Assembly (NCBI RefSeq): GCF_001463745.1 | Contig: NZ_BBWJ01000037.1 | Span: 28,701 to 92,700, forward strand | Length of the DNA stretch: 64,000 nt | From: Aureimonas sp. AU22 | GTDB taxonomy: Bacteria > Pseudomonadota > Alphaproteobacteria > Rhizobiales > Rhizobiaceae | Reading direction: 5' to 3' | In this document: positions 26,857 to 37,727 of the stretch, piece after piece | Layout of the letters: the number at the start of each line of letters is the position of its first letter | Numbering within the stretch: the stretch's first letter is position 1 | Made by a program: the position numbers and the translations under genes | Notes under the pieces: generated by a model | What the model was told of the DNA's origin: nothing | The model's database searches: none | The model's input: only the letters and a program-made list of their open reading frames with translations

Positions 26857-27612
26857 ATGTTGCCGCCGATGGAACCCATCGACGCACCCGCCAACCTCGC
26901 CAAGTCATCCCGAGCGATCGGGCGCGTCCCGATCCTGCGCAAGGTCGAGGTCCGCGGGCTTCTCATTCTCGGCGTCGTGTCCGCTTCGCTCTTCGGCTTT
27001 CTGACGATCGCGAGTGAGGTGAGGGAAGGGGAAACCCACGCCTTCGACGACGCGATCCTTCGGGCGCTGCGCAACCCGGCCGACGCGGCCGATCCGATCG
27101 GACCGTTCTGGGTCGAGGCGGTGATGCGCGACCTCACGGCACTCGGCGGCTACACCGTGTTGGCACTGCTGACGGTTCTGGCGATCACCTACCTTCTCAT
27201 GAAGGGCAAGCGGGCTTCGGCGATGCTGATGGGGGTTTCGGCTCTCGGCGGAATGATCCTGTCGAATCTCCTGAAGCTCGGCTTCGATCGGCAGCGGCCC
27301 GACGTCGTCGCGCATCTCGTGGACGTCCACAGCCTGAGCTTCCCCAGCGGTCACGCGATGCTGTCCGCGGCGACCTACCTCACCCTGGGGGCGCTGCTTG
27401 CAAGGGCCGAGCAGAGTATCGTCATGCGCGCCTACTTCATCGGCGTCGCGATCGCGTTGACGCTGATGATCGGTGCGAGCCGGGTGTATCTCGGCGTCCA
27501 CTACCCGACGGACGTCCTCGCCGGCTGGTGCGCCGGATCCGCCTGGGCCTTCCTGTGCTGGTGGGTGGCACGCTGGCTGCAGCGGCGCGGCAGCGTCGAG
27601 CCCAGCACCTGA
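26857..27612 (+). CDS. PAP2-family membrane phosphatase
   Basis: 251 residues with about five or six membrane helices. The three PAP2 motifs are present: KLGFDRQRP, PSGHAM and SRVYLGVHYPTDVL, the last with the catalytic His. Acts on lipid phosphates such as undecaprenyl diphosphate or phosphatidic acid at the inner membrane. An internal Met at residue 5 is an alternative start. Follows the DUF305 gene by 61 bases. Confidence 0.93.
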   Translation: MLPPMEPIDAPANLAKSSRAIGRVPILRKVEVRGLLILGVVSASLFGFLTIASEVREGETHAFDDAILRALRNPADAADPIGPFWVEAVMRDLTALGGYTVLALLTVLAITYLLMKGKRASAMLMGVSALGGMILSNLLKLGFDRQRPDVVAHLVDVHSLSFPSGHAMLSAATYLTLGALLARAEQSIVMRAYFIGVAIALTLMIGASRVYLGVHYPTDVLAGWCAGSAWAFLCWWVARWLQRRGSVEPST

Positions 27613-27620
27613 TACGAACA

Positions 27621-27652
27621 CGGCGCCGGCCCCCCTTCGGGAACCGGCGCCG
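27621..27652. terminator. Hairpin between convergent genes
   Basis: Nine-base stem CGGCGCCGG / CCGGCGCCG with a 14-base loop, just after the PAP2 stop and before the end of the rhamnose operon on the other strand. Likely a bidirectional terminator. No T-tract. Confidence 0.5.
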
Positions 27653-27671
27653 CTTGCCGTCGGCTTCGACC

Positions 27672-28775
27672 TTAGAAGTCGAAGTTGTTGATGTCGGCCT
27701 TGGTGAAGACCTTCGGCGCGCCGAGCAGGATCTGGCTCTGATTGACGATCTGCAGATCGCCGAGACGGCCGGCCTTGAAGGTCGTGTCGCCGGGCTTCAG
27801 CGTGCCGTCGGCAACGGCACGCATCGCCATGCCGGCGGCGTAGCCGAGATCGACGGTGGACCACAGGATGGTCGTCTTGATGCAGTCGTTGTTGATGTAG
27901 GGCTTCATCGCGTTGGGCAGCGCGAGGCCGACCACGGCGACCTTGCCGCAGAGATTGCCCTGCTGCACGGCTTCCGACGCGGCCGGGGTCGCGACCGAGG
28001 TCATGCCGAGAATGCCCTTCAACTCGTCGCCGTACTTGTTGATCAGCGTCTGGGCCTGATTGAAGGACAGGATGTTGTCCTCCTGAGCTTCCACCGTCTC
28101 CAGGAACTTGATCTTCGGATGGCACTTCTCAGCATAGGCCGCCATCTCGGTGATCCAGCGCGCCTGGTTGGGCGTGGTGAAGGTCGAGGTGACGATGGCG
28201 AAGGAGCCTTCCTCGCCGATCTCCGAGGCGAGCTGGTCGATCATCGACTTGGCGACGCCGTTGGGCTCGGCCTGGTTCACGAACCACTGGCGCGCATCGG
28301 CTTCTGCATCCGCGTCGTAGCCCACGACGTTGATGCCGGCTTCCAGCGCGCGCTTGAGCACCGGTGCGATGGCGACCGGGTCGTTGGCGGCGAACAGGAT
28401 GCCGTCGACGCCGGACGTGATGTAGTTGTCGATGAAGGTGATCTGCTCGTCGATGTTCGCCTTGGTCGGGCCGTCGGTGGTGACGGTCATCGACCCGAGT
28501 TCCTTGGCCGCTTCCTGGATGCCGGAGGCGGTGGAGTTGAAGTAGCCGACGCCGACGAGCTTCGGAATATCGACGACGGTGAGCGGCTTGCCCTTGCGGT
28601 CCGGCGCGCCGGTGGGCTCGCCGCCGTTGTAGTCGCCGGGCGGCACGGCGGTGACGCTGGCGTCGCAGGCCAAGGGGTTGGCGGGAAGCTCGTCGCCCCC
28701 GGTCCAGGCGCTCTGCGCCATGGCGGGTGCGGTCAGAAGGCTGGTGCCGACGAGAAATGCCAGAAGGGTGCGCAT
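27672..28775 (-). CDS. rhaS: Sugar ABC transporter substrate-binding protein, RhaS/LsrB type
   Basis: 367 residues with a signal peptide ending near PAMAQ. Periplasmic-binding type 1 fold: PKLVGVGYFNSTASGIQEAAKELG is a start seen in rhamnose- and AI-2-type receptors, followed by DGPTKANIDEQ and GVDGILFAANDPVAI. About 40 residues before the core form an extra N-terminal segment. It is the last gene of the long minus-strand operon, unusual because RhaS normally comes early. It probably binds L-rhamnose; a pentitol or other deoxy sugar cannot be excluded because of the adjacent polyol dehydrogenases. Confidence 0.8.
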   Translation of the reverse strand: MRTLLAFLVGTSLLTAPAMAQSAWTGGDELPANPLACDASVTAVPPGDYNGGEPTGAPDRKGKPLTVVDIPKLVGVGYFNSTASGIQEAAKELGSMTVTTDGPTKANIDEQITFIDNYITSGVDGILFAANDPVAIAPVLKRALEAGINVVGYDADAEADARQWFVNQAEPNGVAKSMIDQLASEIGEEGSFAIVTSTFTTPNQARWITEMAAYAEKCHPKIKFLETVEAQEDNILSFNQAQTLINKYGDELKGILGMTSVATPAASEAVQQGNLCGKVAVVGLALPNAMKPYINNDCIKTTILWSTVDLGYAAGMAMRAVADGTLKPGDTTFKAGRLGDLQIVNQSQILLGAPKVFTKADINNFDF

Positions 28776-28845
28776 GCCGTTGTCTCCTCCACGATGACGT
28801 TTGGCGTGTCGTAGTCCCGGCCGATGGCGACCGGAGCTTTCGTCC

Positions 28846-29790
28846 TCAGTCGCCGGAATAGCGGCTGAGGAAGTTCGAGATGAGCACGGCTGCGATCAGC
28901 ACGGCTCCGATGATGACGATGGTGCCGTCTCCGCGCACGCCGGACAAGGCGAGGCCGTTCTTCAGCACCTGGACGAGGCAGAGACCGAGCAGCGTGCCGA
29001 CCACGAGGCCGCGTCCGCCGAAGATCGAGGTGCCGCCGAGCACCACGGCGGTGATGACGTCGAGCTCGATGCCGGACCCCATGTCCGAGCGGGTGGTCGA
29101 AACCCGACTGACGAAGACGACGGCCGCCAACGCCGACACGAAGCCCGACGCCGCGTAGATCCAGAGCTTCGTCTTCGCGACGTCGATGCCCGAGAACGCC
29201 GCACCTGCCTCGTTGTTGCCGATGGCATAGGTCGCTCGCCCGAACGCGGTGTAGCGCAGGATGAAGAAGCCCGCGAAGGCGACGACGGCCAGCAGCCATA
29301 GCTGCGTCGGCACGCCGAAGACGTTGCCCTGTCCGAGCTCGAAGAACCACTTCGGGTATCCGCGGATCGACTGCGCCTGGCTGATGCCCTCGGCAAGGCC
29401 GCGATACAAAGCGAGGGTGGCAAGCGTCGCGATCAGCGGCGGCACGCGGAATCGCGTGATGATCAGGCCGTTGATGAAGCCGGCGAGCGTTCCCACAGCC
29501 ATCGAGAGCACGATCGCGACCGGCAGCGGCAGTCCGAGCGTCTTCCAGAAGACGCCGATCAGGATGGCGCAGAGGCCGAGGATCGAGCCGACCGAGAGAT
29601 CGATGCCGCCGGTGACGATGACGAAGGTCATCACCACCGCGATCAGTCCGACCTCGGTCAGGAGACGGCCTTGGTTGAGAAGGTTGGCGGCGGTGAAGAA
29701 GCGCTCGTTGTCGATCGCGAGGACCGCCAGCGCCAGGGCCAGGATCAGCGCGAGGATCGCCTCGTGGCGGAGAAGGGAGCGAAGGGTCAT
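28846..29790 (-). CDS. rhaQ: Sugar ABC transporter permease, RhaQ-like
   Basis: 314 residues from ATG 29790 behind GAGGAGGAGAG. RbsC-family permease with about eight helices, the core TGGIDLSVGSIL, the loop RATYAIGNNEAGAAFSGID and VLGGTSIFGGRGLVVGT. Pairs with the preceding permease, as RhaP and RhaQ do in Rhizobium. Which of the two is P and which Q is a guess from order. Confidence 0.82.
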   Translation of the reverse strand: MTLRSLLRHEAILALILALALAVLAIDNERFFTAANLLNQGRLLTEVGLIAVVMTFVIVTGGIDLSVGSILGLCAILIGVFWKTLGLPLPVAIVLSMAVGTLAGFINGLIITRFRVPPLIATLATLALYRGLAEGISQAQSIRGYPKWFFELGQGNVFGVPTQLWLLAVVAFAGFFILRYTAFGRATYAIGNNEAGAAFSGIDVAKTKLWIYAASGFVSALAAVVFVSRVSTTRSDMGSGIELDVITAVVLGGTSIFGGRGLVVGTLLGLCLVQVLKNGLALSGVRGDGTIVIIGAVLIAAVLISNFLSRYSGD

Positions 29791-29803
29791 GGTTCTCTCC
29801 TCC

Positions 29804-30757
29804 TCAGTCGGCTCGCCCGCGCCGTGCCATGTCGGCAAGAACGGTCGCGAGGATGAGGATGCCCTGGACCGCGCGCAGCCAGTAGGCGGAAACGTTGAGG
29901 AAGATCAGCGACGAGCCGATGGCCGCGAAAAGGATCGCGGCCAGCGTCGAGCCCACCACCGTTCCGATGCCGCCGAGGATCGACACGCCGCCGACAACCG
30001 AGGCGGTGATGACGATGAGTTCCAGCCCGTTCGGGACGGTGGATTGGATCACCTGGAGCTGCGTGGCGAAGAGAATGGCGGCGACGCCGGCGATCAAGCC
30101 GTGCAGCGCGAAGACTTTGACGATCGTCGCCCTGTAGGGGATGCCCGACGCCTCTGCCGCTTCCGGGTTGCCGCCGACCGCATAGATCGAACGCCCAAAC
30201 GCCGTGGAGCGCAGCATGAAGGCGAAACCGATCGTCATGACGATCATGAACCAGACCGGGGAGGGCACGTCGAACAGGCGGAACTGGGCGAGCTGGAAGG
30301 CGGGCGGCAGCCCGGAAATCCAGGCGCCGCCCGTCACGGTGATAAGCCCGCCGCGCAGGATCGAGAGCATTGCCAGCGTCGCGATGATCGACGGAACCTT
30401 GAGATAGGCGATCAGAGCGCCGAGCCCTGCGTTGACCGCGCCGCCGATCAGCACCGGCAGCAGCCACGACAGCCAGACGGGATATCCGTTCGTCACCAAG
30501 ATGCCGGAGACGGTGGCCAGGACGCCGATCAGCGCACCGACCGACACGTCGATATGCCCGGAGATGATCACCATCGACATGCCGATCGCGGCCACCGCGA
30601 TGTAGGCGTTGCCGACGAAGATCGACGTCAGGTTGTTCTGCGAAATGAAGCGCGGATTGAGGGTGCCGACAATGAGGAACAGCGCCACGATCGCGACGAC
30701 CAGGAGGATTTCCTGGCCGGACGACGAAAGGCGGCGCGAAAGCGTCGGGCCCTTCAT
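29804..30757 (-). CDS. rhaP: Sugar ABC transporter permease, RhaP-like
   Basis: 317 residues. Starts by an ATGA overlap with the ATPase gene. RbsC-type core ISGHIDVSVGALIG, loop RSIYAVGGNPEAAEASGI, and VVGGVSILGGIGTVVGS. Having two distinct permeases plus one double-headed ATPase matches the rhamnose importer of Rhizobium leguminosarum (RhaSTPQ). A general ribose/AI-2 permease is the fallback call. Confidence 0.82.
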   Translation of the reverse strand: MKGPTLSRRLSSSGQEILLVVAIVALFLIVGTLNPRFISQNNLTSIFVGNAYIAVAAIGMSMVIISGHIDVSVGALIGVLATVSGILVTNGYPVWLSWLLPVLIGGAVNAGLGALIAYLKVPSIIATLAMLSILRGGLITVTGGAWISGLPPAFQLAQFRLFDVPSPVWFMIVMTIGFAFMLRSTAFGRSIYAVGGNPEAAEASGIPYRATIVKVFALHGLIAGVAAILFATQLQVIQSTVPNGLELIVITASVVGGVSILGGIGTVVGSTLAAILFAAIGSSLIFLNVSAYWLRAVQGILILATVLADMARRGRAD

Positions 30758-32262
30758 GCGGCGTGTCCCGTCATCATGGCGGTGCCCACGGCGTCCGGCG
30801 TCGCCTCCGCGCGATCGAGGATGGCGGTCATCCGGCCGCCGTTCATCACCAGCACTCGGTCGCTCATGCCGAGAACCTCGGGCAGTTCGCTCGAAATCAT
30901 GATGATGGCGAGCCCCTGGCGCGCGAGCTGGTTCATGAGTTTGTGAATCTCGGTCTTGGCACCGACGTCGACGCCGCGCGTCGGCTCGTCGAGGATGAGG
31001 ATACGGGGATCGGTCGCCAGCCACTTGGCGATCACGACCTTCTGCTGGTTGCCGCCCGAGAGCTGCGCCACGACCTGTCCGGGCCCGCGCGCGCGGATGG
31101 CGAAGCGCTTTATGGCATCCTCGGCCAGCGCCTTCTCGCGCGACGTATCGACCACTGCGCGGCGCGTCAGGCGGTCGAGGATCGCCATCGAGACGTTCTC
31201 GCGGATCGTCTGCGGACGCACCAGCCCGTGCTGGGCGCGGTCTTCGGGCACGTAGGCGATGCGCTTGTCGATCGCCTCGCGCACGCTGCCGACCGTCACG
31301 GGCTGGCCGTCGATCAGGATCTCGCCGGCCGTTGCCGGCGTCACCCCGAAGATCGTCTGCGCGAGCTCGGTGCGGCCGGACCCGACGAGCCCCGCGATGC
31401 CGAGGATCTCGCCGGCGCGGACGGAGAAGGAGACGTCGCGCACCTTGCCGGCATGCGCCAGACCACGCACCTCGAGAACCGTCTCGCCGATCGGGATGTC
31501 CTCTTTCGGAAACAGCTCGTCGATGTCTCGGCCGACCATCATCGAGACGAGGCTTGCCTCCGTCACGTCCCCGACGGCCCTCGTGGCGATGGTCTTGCCG
31601 TCGCGCAGCACGGTCACGCGGTCGGAGATCTCGAAGATCTCGTTCATGCGGTGGCTGACATAGATGATGCCGACGCCGTCGGCGCGCAGCGAGCGCACCA
31701 CGTCGAGGAGACGGCGCACGTCGGCCTGCGCAAGCGCTGCCGTCGGCTCATCCATGATCAGCGCGCGCGCGTCCTTGGACAGGGCGCGGGCGATCTCGAC
31801 ACGCTGGCGGTTGGCGACCGACAGGCTCGAGACGGTCGCGTCGACGTCGAGATCGGGACAGTCGAGGCGATCCAGGATCTCGCGAGCGCGGCGGCGCATG
31901 GTGGCCCAGTCGAGCGTGCCGCGCTGGGTTCGCGGGGCGTGGCCGACGAAGATGTTCTCCGCCACGGTGAGCGCCGGGAACAGCAGCAGTTCCTGGTGAA
32001 CAACCGCGATGCCCCGGCCTTGCGCGTCGCGCGGGTTGTCGAGCTTGCGCGCTTCGCCGTCGATCTCCACCGTCCCGCCATTCGGCTGGTGGGCACCGGA
32101 CATGATGCGGATCATCGTGGACTTGCCGGCGCCGTTCTCGCCCATCAGGGCATGAACCTCGCCCGGACGCAGGTCGAAGTCGACGCCCTTGAGCACGGAG
32201 ACCGGGCCGAACGACTTCTCGATGCCGCGAAGGGCGATGATGGGCGCAGCGTCAATTGACAA
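30754..32262 (-). CDS. rhaT: Sugar ABC transporter ATPase with two nucleotide-binding domains, RhaT-like
   Basis: 502 residues, two fused domains. Domain 1: GENGAGKST (Walker A, about 43), a degenerate signature SLSVANRQ, ALIMDEP (Walker B). Domain 2: the atypical Walker A GLVGSGRTEL usual in this class, a normal LSGGNQQK signature and ILILDEPTRGVDVG. Energises the two downstream permeases. Its start overlaps the end of the SDR gene by 11 bases, tying importer and polyol dehydrogenases to one transcript. Confidence 0.88.
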   Translation of the reverse strand: MSIDAAPIIALRGIEKSFGPVSVLKGVDFDLRPGEVHALMGENGAGKSTMIRIMSGAHQPNGGTVEIDGEARKLDNPRDAQGRGIAVVHQELLLFPALTVAENIFVGHAPRTQRGTLDWATMRRRAREILDRLDCPDLDVDATVSSLSVANRQRVEIARALSKDARALIMDEPTAALAQADVRRLLDVVRSLRADGVGIIYVSHRMNEIFEISDRVTVLRDGKTIATRAVGDVTEASLVSMMVGRDIDELFPKEDIPIGETVLEVRGLAHAGKVRDVSFSVRAGEILGIAGLVGSGRTELAQTIFGVTPATAGEILIDGQPVTVGSVREAIDKRIAYVPEDRAQHGLVRPQTIRENVSMAILDRLTRRAVVDTSREKALAEDAIKRFAIRARGPGQVVAQLSGGNQQKVVIAKWLATDPRILILDEPTRGVDVGAKTEIHKLMNQLARQGLAIIMISSELPEVLGMSDRVLVMNGGRMTAILDRAEATPDAVGTAMMTGHAA

Positions 32263-32977
32263 GGAAGCCCCCTTCGATCGGCATGGCGTGGCCGTGGATC
32301 ATGGCGGCGGCATCCGAGAGGAGGAACAGGATCGTTTCGGCGACGTCCCCGGTCTCGGCGAAGCGGCCTACAGGCGTGCGGGCCAGCATTGGGCCACCCT
32401 TTTCCGGTGCGCTCCACGCGACGCGGGCGAGCTCCGTCAGGGTGATGCCGGGGTTCACCGCGTTTACCCGGATGCGATGCGGGCCAAGCTCGTTGGCCAT
32501 GACACGCGTCAGGCCGTCCAGCGCTCCCTTGGACGCGCAGTAGGCGGCATGGTCGCGGAAGCCGAGGAAGGAGGAGATCGACGAGACGTTGACGATCGCG
32601 CCGGGCGCCGAGCGTCGAATGAGGTCGCGGGCGAAGACCTGGGAGACGATCGCCGCCGCGCGAACGTTGATCGCCTGCACCGTATCGAAGGACTCGTCCT
32701 TCATCTCGAGGAATGGCTCCAGGATGTTGATCCCGGCACAATTCACGAGAAGATCCGCGGGCAGGGCCTCGGTCGCCGCCTGTCGTGCAGCTGCGGCGTC
32801 GCCGAGATCCACCGTGATCGTGCGGCAGCCGATCTCGGTCGCCAGCGTGTCGAGGTCGGCGCGGGTCCGCCCCAACGCCACCACCTCGGCGCCACGCTGT
32901 TTCAGCAGCGTCGCCACATGGCGGCCGATGCCTTTTCCGGCACCGGTGACGATGGCGGTCCTACCGTTGAAGTCCAT
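32252..32977 (-). CDS. L-xylulose reductase-like short-chain dehydrogenase (DCXR type)
   Basis: 241 residues. The match to the dicarbonyl/L-xylulose reductase subfamily is strong by eye: TGAGKGIGR near the start, PFLEMKDESFD, PGAIVNVSSISS, YCASKGALDGLTRVM and a C-terminal PIEGGF. Animal DCXR reduces L-xylulose to xylitol with NADPH. With the xylitol dehydrogenase-like gene 38 bases upstream it could interconvert L-xylulose, xylitol and D-xylulose. It overlaps the ATPase gene by 11 bases. Confidence 0.82.
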   Translation of the reverse strand: MDFNGRTAIVTGAGKGIGRHVATLLKQRGAEVVALGRTRADLDTLATEIGCRTITVDLGDAAAARQAATEALPADLLVNCAGINILEPFLEMKDESFDTVQAINVRAAAIVSQVFARDLIRRSAPGAIVNVSSISSFLGFRDHAAYCASKGALDGLTRVMANELGPHRIRVNAVNPGITLTELARVAWSAPEKGGPMLARTPVGRFAETGDVAETILFLLSDAAAMIHGHAMPIEGGFLVN

Positions 32978-33015
32978 CCTCGTCCCTCCCAAAACGCGGT
33001 GGATGGGTTTGGGCT

Positions 33016-34101
<1,086 letters not shown>

Positions 34102-34210
34102 GACCGAATCTCCTCCCATGACCCTTGTTGGTGCCGGGCGACGCTAGGCGCCAGCACCTGAAGAGGCGACGCCTCAACGGACGTCCTTGCAAAGTTTCTT
34201 GGCTCTTGCT

Positions 34211-35149
34211 TCAGGCGGCTCGGGTTTCGCCCGGACGACTGCTTCGAATGCGACGCGCTTCGTCGCGGTAGGCGGATGGGGTCTGCTGGCACACCGCATG
34301 GAACTGGCGATTGAAATTCGCGGTGTTGTTGTAGCCGACCTCGTAGCAGATTTGGGTGACCGGCATGTCGCTTCCCGCAAGGAGCGCGCAGGCCTGCTGC
34401 ACGCGCAGTCGGTTCACGTAGGACGTGAAGTTATGCCCGGTCTGATGTTTGAAGAAACGGGAAAAGGCTGTGACCTCCATGTTGCAGATCGCCGCCGCGT
34501 CGCTGAGCGAGATGTCGCTCGTGTATCGTTCGGTGATGAAGGCGATCACCCGGTCCAGGCGGCGGGAGGCCGACGTGTGCAATCCGAGCGAGGGCGCGCA
34601 ACGGGCCAGAACCCGGCGCTCCTCGGGACGCGAGGCGAGATCCGCCAGGAGAGACAGGAAGGAAACCAGCCGTCCGGCCCCGCGCTCGTGCTCCATCGCG
34701 CAAAGTTTTCTGCGCGCCCCTTCGGCCGTTCCCCCTGTGAATTCCACCCCGAACGCGGCATCGCGCAGGAGACACTGCAGGTCCGCGAACTCGCTGAAAC
34801 CCTTCACGAGCGTATCCGTGATGGCGGCATCGAATTGAACCAGAACGTCCCGGCCCGGCAGGCTGGCGCCGGGTGCAAGATCGCTGATCCAGTTGTGCGG
34901 AAGGTTCGGACCCGCCAGCACGAGGCAGCCTTCCGCGAATGGGCCGACATAGTCGCCGATCATCATTCGACCCCGGCCCGCGGTCACGAGGTGAAGCTCG
35001 TATTCAGGATGGCGATGCCACTTCGCGAGATGATGGGGATAGTCGTGCTTCGCCCATCGGAAGGATTCGCCCGGCCCCCGCAGAATGATCTCGAGAGCGG
35101 GATCGTTGGGGGACGGGGAGGGCGTGACGTCGAGACGGTCGTGGGTCAT
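34211..35149 (-). CDS. AraC-family transcriptional regulator
   Basis: 312 residues: N-terminal cupin sugar-sensing domain (about 30-170, with HRHPEYELHLVTAGRG) and a C-terminal double helix-turn-helix (about 205-300, SLSDAAAICNMEVTAFSRFFK and ITQICYEVGYNNTANFNRQF-like). Coupled by ATGA to rhaK and lying just before the polyol dehydrogenases, it probably controls the latter. This makes two regulator types (DeoR and AraC) in one locus. Confidence 0.9.
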   Translation of the reverse strand: MTHDRLDVTPSPSPNDPALEIILRGPGESFRWAKHDYPHHLAKWHRHPEYELHLVTAGRGRMMIGDYVGPFAEGCLVLAGPNLPHNWISDLAPGASLPGRDVLVQFDAAITDTLVKGFSEFADLQCLLRDAAFGVEFTGGTAEGARRKLCAMEHERGAGRLVSFLSLLADLASRPEERRVLARCAPSLGLHTSASRRLDRVIAFITERYTSDISLSDAAAICNMEVTAFSRFFKHQTGHNFTSYVNRLRVQQACALLAGSDMPVTQICYEVGYNNTANFNRQFHAVCQQTPSAYRDEARRIRSSRPGETRAA

Positions 35150-36552
35150 GCCGTCTCCTTCGATCGAGGGGCGTAGGCTGCGGCGAGCCAGGCATCACGA
35201 TAGGCGTCGAGCCCGGGCAAGGGAGCGTTGGTAATCTCTCGTTCCGCCGCCGGCTCGATCGAGGCGTCCGCCCCGAGCGCGAGAAGGGCGGCTCCGGCGC
35301 TGGTGCCGGTCCCTTCGAGGGGAGCGGAGACGGGACGCCCGGTCAAGGCGCGAAGTGCGCGCAGGTAAACGTCGTTGCGCGCGAACGGGCCTTCCACCAC
35401 CGTCGGACCATCCGCCCCGATGTTGTGGAGGACCTCTGAGGTCGCCAGCGCCGCGTAGAGACTCGCGGCCGCCGTGCGCTCGCTGCGCGACAATGTGGAC
35501 GGTTCGATGGACCAGCCGCCGCGCGCGGCGGGAAAGGGGCCGCTGCCCGGCGTCTGGCCCGGCAGGGCCATGATCCCGCGTTCGATGACCGAACGCAGTG
35601 TCGCCTCGCTCGGCGCCTCCGGCTCGTGCCCCGTCAGGAGGTCGAACTCGCGACCCCCCATGAAGATGCCCGACGGCACCGGCCGCCCGAAGGCATCGGC
35701 GTTGCTGAGCGTGCTGAGCGCCGGATCGAGCGAGACGTCGCGCCCACCGATCGCGAAGCTGACGACCCAGGTTCCGGTCGAGACCACGGCGAAGGGCGCG
35801 GGACGCGAGAGGAGGTGCGGCAGCAGCGAAGCGTTGGAATCGTGAATGCCGCAGAGGACGGGAATGTCGCCGCGATCGGCCAGCCCGGCCTGGGCCGCGA
35901 TCTCCGGGCGAAGAGGACCCAGCACCTCGAACGCCGTGCGACGCGGCGGAAACAGCGCGGCCCAGCCCATGCGTTCGACCAGCGAGGAATAGGCGCTTCT
36001 CGGCGGTGACCACAGATCGGTGTGACACGCGAGCGAGGTGGTCTCGACCGCCGCGACGCCCGTCAGGCGCCAGGCCCAATACTGCGGATAGGTCAGGATA
36101 TGGCGGGTGTGCGCGAACGCGTCGGGAAACCGGCTCTGCAGCCAGTGGAGCTGGCGTCCGACGTTCAGTCCCTGGCCCATCCGGGGCGACTGCGTCTCCG
36201 TGAAGTCGGGCCGCAGCGCCTCGTAGGCGTCGCTTTCGGGGCCTGCGATGTCGAACTCGTAATCGAGCATCGGGAGCGACAGGCCGGCGTCGTCCACCAG
36301 CACGATGGAAGCACCATGCGTGGTGATGGCGATCGCATCGAGAGGATGGCCGGCGGCGACCTGACCGAGCGACTCGACGATGAAGGCGAAGAGGCGATCG
36401 AGGTCGAAGTGCGGATAAGGACCGTCGCGCCGCACCTCGTTGGCGACCGAGCGGAAGGCGAGATCGCGCCGCTCTTCGAGGTCGTGCAGCACCACCTTGG
36501 CGTTGGTTTTGCCGACATCGATCACGGCGACATGGCGAGCGGGACGATCCAT
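35146..36552 (-). CDS. rhaK: Rhamnose-pathway FGGY kinase, RhaK
   Basis: 468 residues. FGGY-type ATP-binding start VIDVGKTNAKVV, THGAS, the strongly conserved GIHDSNASLLPHLL and SFAIGG stretches that mark the rhizobial rhamnose kinase subgroup, and TSAGAALLALG at the end. Phosphorylates L-rhamnulose (or the sugar taken up with the Rha importer) for the aldolase RhaD. In R. leguminosarum RhaK is also needed for transport. Four bases follow rhaU, and its stop overlaps the AraC start. Confidence 0.88.
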   Translation of the reverse strand: MDRPARHVAVIDVGKTNAKVVLHDLEERRDLAFRSVANEVRRDGPYPHFDLDRLFAFIVESLGQVAAGHPLDAIAITTHGASIVLVDDAGLSLPMLDYEFDIAGPESDAYEALRPDFTETQSPRMGQGLNVGRQLHWLQSRFPDAFAHTRHILTYPQYWAWRLTGVAAVETTSLACHTDLWSPPRSAYSSLVERMGWAALFPPRRTAFEVLGPLRPEIAAQAGLADRGDIPVLCGIHDSNASLLPHLLSRPAPFAVVSTGTWVVSFAIGGRDVSLDPALSTLSNADAFGRPVPSGIFMGGREFDLLTGHEPEAPSEATLRSVIERGIMALPGQTPGSGPFPAARGGWSIEPSTLSRSERTAAASLYAALATSEVLHNIGADGPTVVEGPFARNDVYLRALRALTGRPVSAPLEGTGTSAGAALLALGADASIEPAAEREITNAPLPGLDAYRDAWLAAAYAPRSKETA

Positions 36553-36556
36553 CGGC

Positions 36557-36886
36557 TCAGGCCATCCGGAACATGGGTTCGAGGGGCGTGACCACCGGCG
36601 AGGCGTCGGGGTTCGTCTCCATGATGTCGGCCATCATGGCCCACCACCGGCGCATGACCTCGTGGCCGGGCAGGGCGTCCATTCGATGATCGGCGGGGCG
36701 CTTGAGGACGGCGAAGAGGTGATGCGTCTCGGGATCGAGATGGATCGAGTAGTCGCGCACGCCCGCATCGCGCAGCAGAGCGGCGAGCTCTGCGGGGAGC
36801 GCATCGTGGCGCCGGCGATATTCGTCCGCCTGGCCCGGTCGCAGCACCATCCGGAAGGCGATCGTTTCCTCAGGGCCGGTGACCAT
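36557..36886 (-). CDS. rhaU: L-rhamnose mutarotase
   Basis: 109 residues, the family length. [22 protein letters not shown] with the active-site His, [16 protein letters not shown], and the ending WWAMMADIM ... PLEPMF identify the RhaM/RhaU family, which interconverts rhamnose anomers. Preceded by GGGAGGAGG and overlapping the end of rhaR by 17 bases, so co-expressed with it. Confidence 0.93.
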   Translation of the reverse strand: MVTGPEETIAFRMVLRPGQADEYRRRHDALPAELAALLRDAGVRDYSIHLDPETHHLFAVLKRPADHRMDALPGHEVMRRWWAMMADIMETNPDASPVVTPLEPMFRMA

Positions 36887-37673
36887 TGACGCCTCCTCCC
36901 TCCACCCGGACGGTGATCAACCGAACCCCGGCCGCTTCGACCATGGCCGCATCCTTGTCCGATACCCCTTCGTCGGTGACGAGGACCTGAGCGCGGTGCA
37001 GCGGGGCGAGCAGGAGGCTGGAACGGTTGGCGAACTTCGAACTGTCCGCCAGGATCACCAACTCGTCGGCCTGCCGCATCAGCCGCTGCTCGGACTGTAT
37101 GATCAGCGGATCGGTTTCCGCCAAGCCCAGCGGCGAGACGCTCTGGACGCCCATGAACATCCGCCGCGCGCGGAAATGGGCGGTGCCGTCCGCCTCGAAG
37201 GGCGACAGGATAAGACCCTGGGCTCGATACACGGCCCCTGCTGGAACGAGCACCGTGCAGCGCGAGTGCTGCATCAGGTGCTCGGCGATCGGAAACGAAT
37301 TGGTCATCACCTGAAGGCTCGCGTCCGTCAGGAAGTGGACCATCTGAAAGGTCGTCGACCCGCCGTTGATGATGGCGGCGTCGTCCTCTTCGCACAGACG
37401 CGCGGCCTCGCGAGCGATCGCCCGTTTCTCCGCGACGTTGACGGTATGCGCCAAGGCGAGGTTGGAGCCGCCCGGCAGCCCGGGGACTGCAGAGGCAAGC
37501 GCCTCCGCGCCGCCGCGCACCTTGCGCAGCCGTCTTGCGGTCGAAAGAGCCTGGATATCACGCCGGATCGTCGCCTCGGACGCGCCGGTGAGGGCGGCGA
37601 ACTGCTGAACGGTGCCCACGGAGCGGCCTTCCAAGGCGCTCAGGATCATCCGCTGGCGTTCGCGTTCGTGCAT
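36870..37673 (-). CDS. rhaR: DeoR-family repressor RhaR
   Basis: 267 residues from ATG 37673 behind GGGAGGACGAGG; the longer frame from 37724 would start in the promoter region. N-terminal winged helix (about 1-60, [21 protein letters not shown]), then the DeoR sensor with [10 protein letters not shown] and DSSKF. First gene of the minus-strand rha operon and divergent from rhaD, so it probably controls both directions through the inverted repeat at 37728-37774. Confidence 0.88.
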   Translation of the reverse strand: MHERERQRMILSALEGRSVGTVQQFAALTGASEATIRRDIQALSTARRLRKVRGGAEALASAVPGLPGGSNLALAHTVNVAEKRAIAREAARLCEEDDAAIINGGSTTFQMVHFLTDASLQVMTNSFPIAEHLMQHSRCTVLVPAGAVYRAQGLILSPFEADGTAHFRARRMFMGVQSVSPLGLAETDPLIIQSEQRLMRQADELVILADSSKFANRSSLLLAPLHRAQVLVTDEGVSDKDAAMVEAAGVRLITVRVEGGGVNGHRP

Positions 37674-37727
37674 CCTCGTCCTCCCGATCAGAGAATTGCT
37701 CGGACAGGCCAAACTGTCAATCACGAT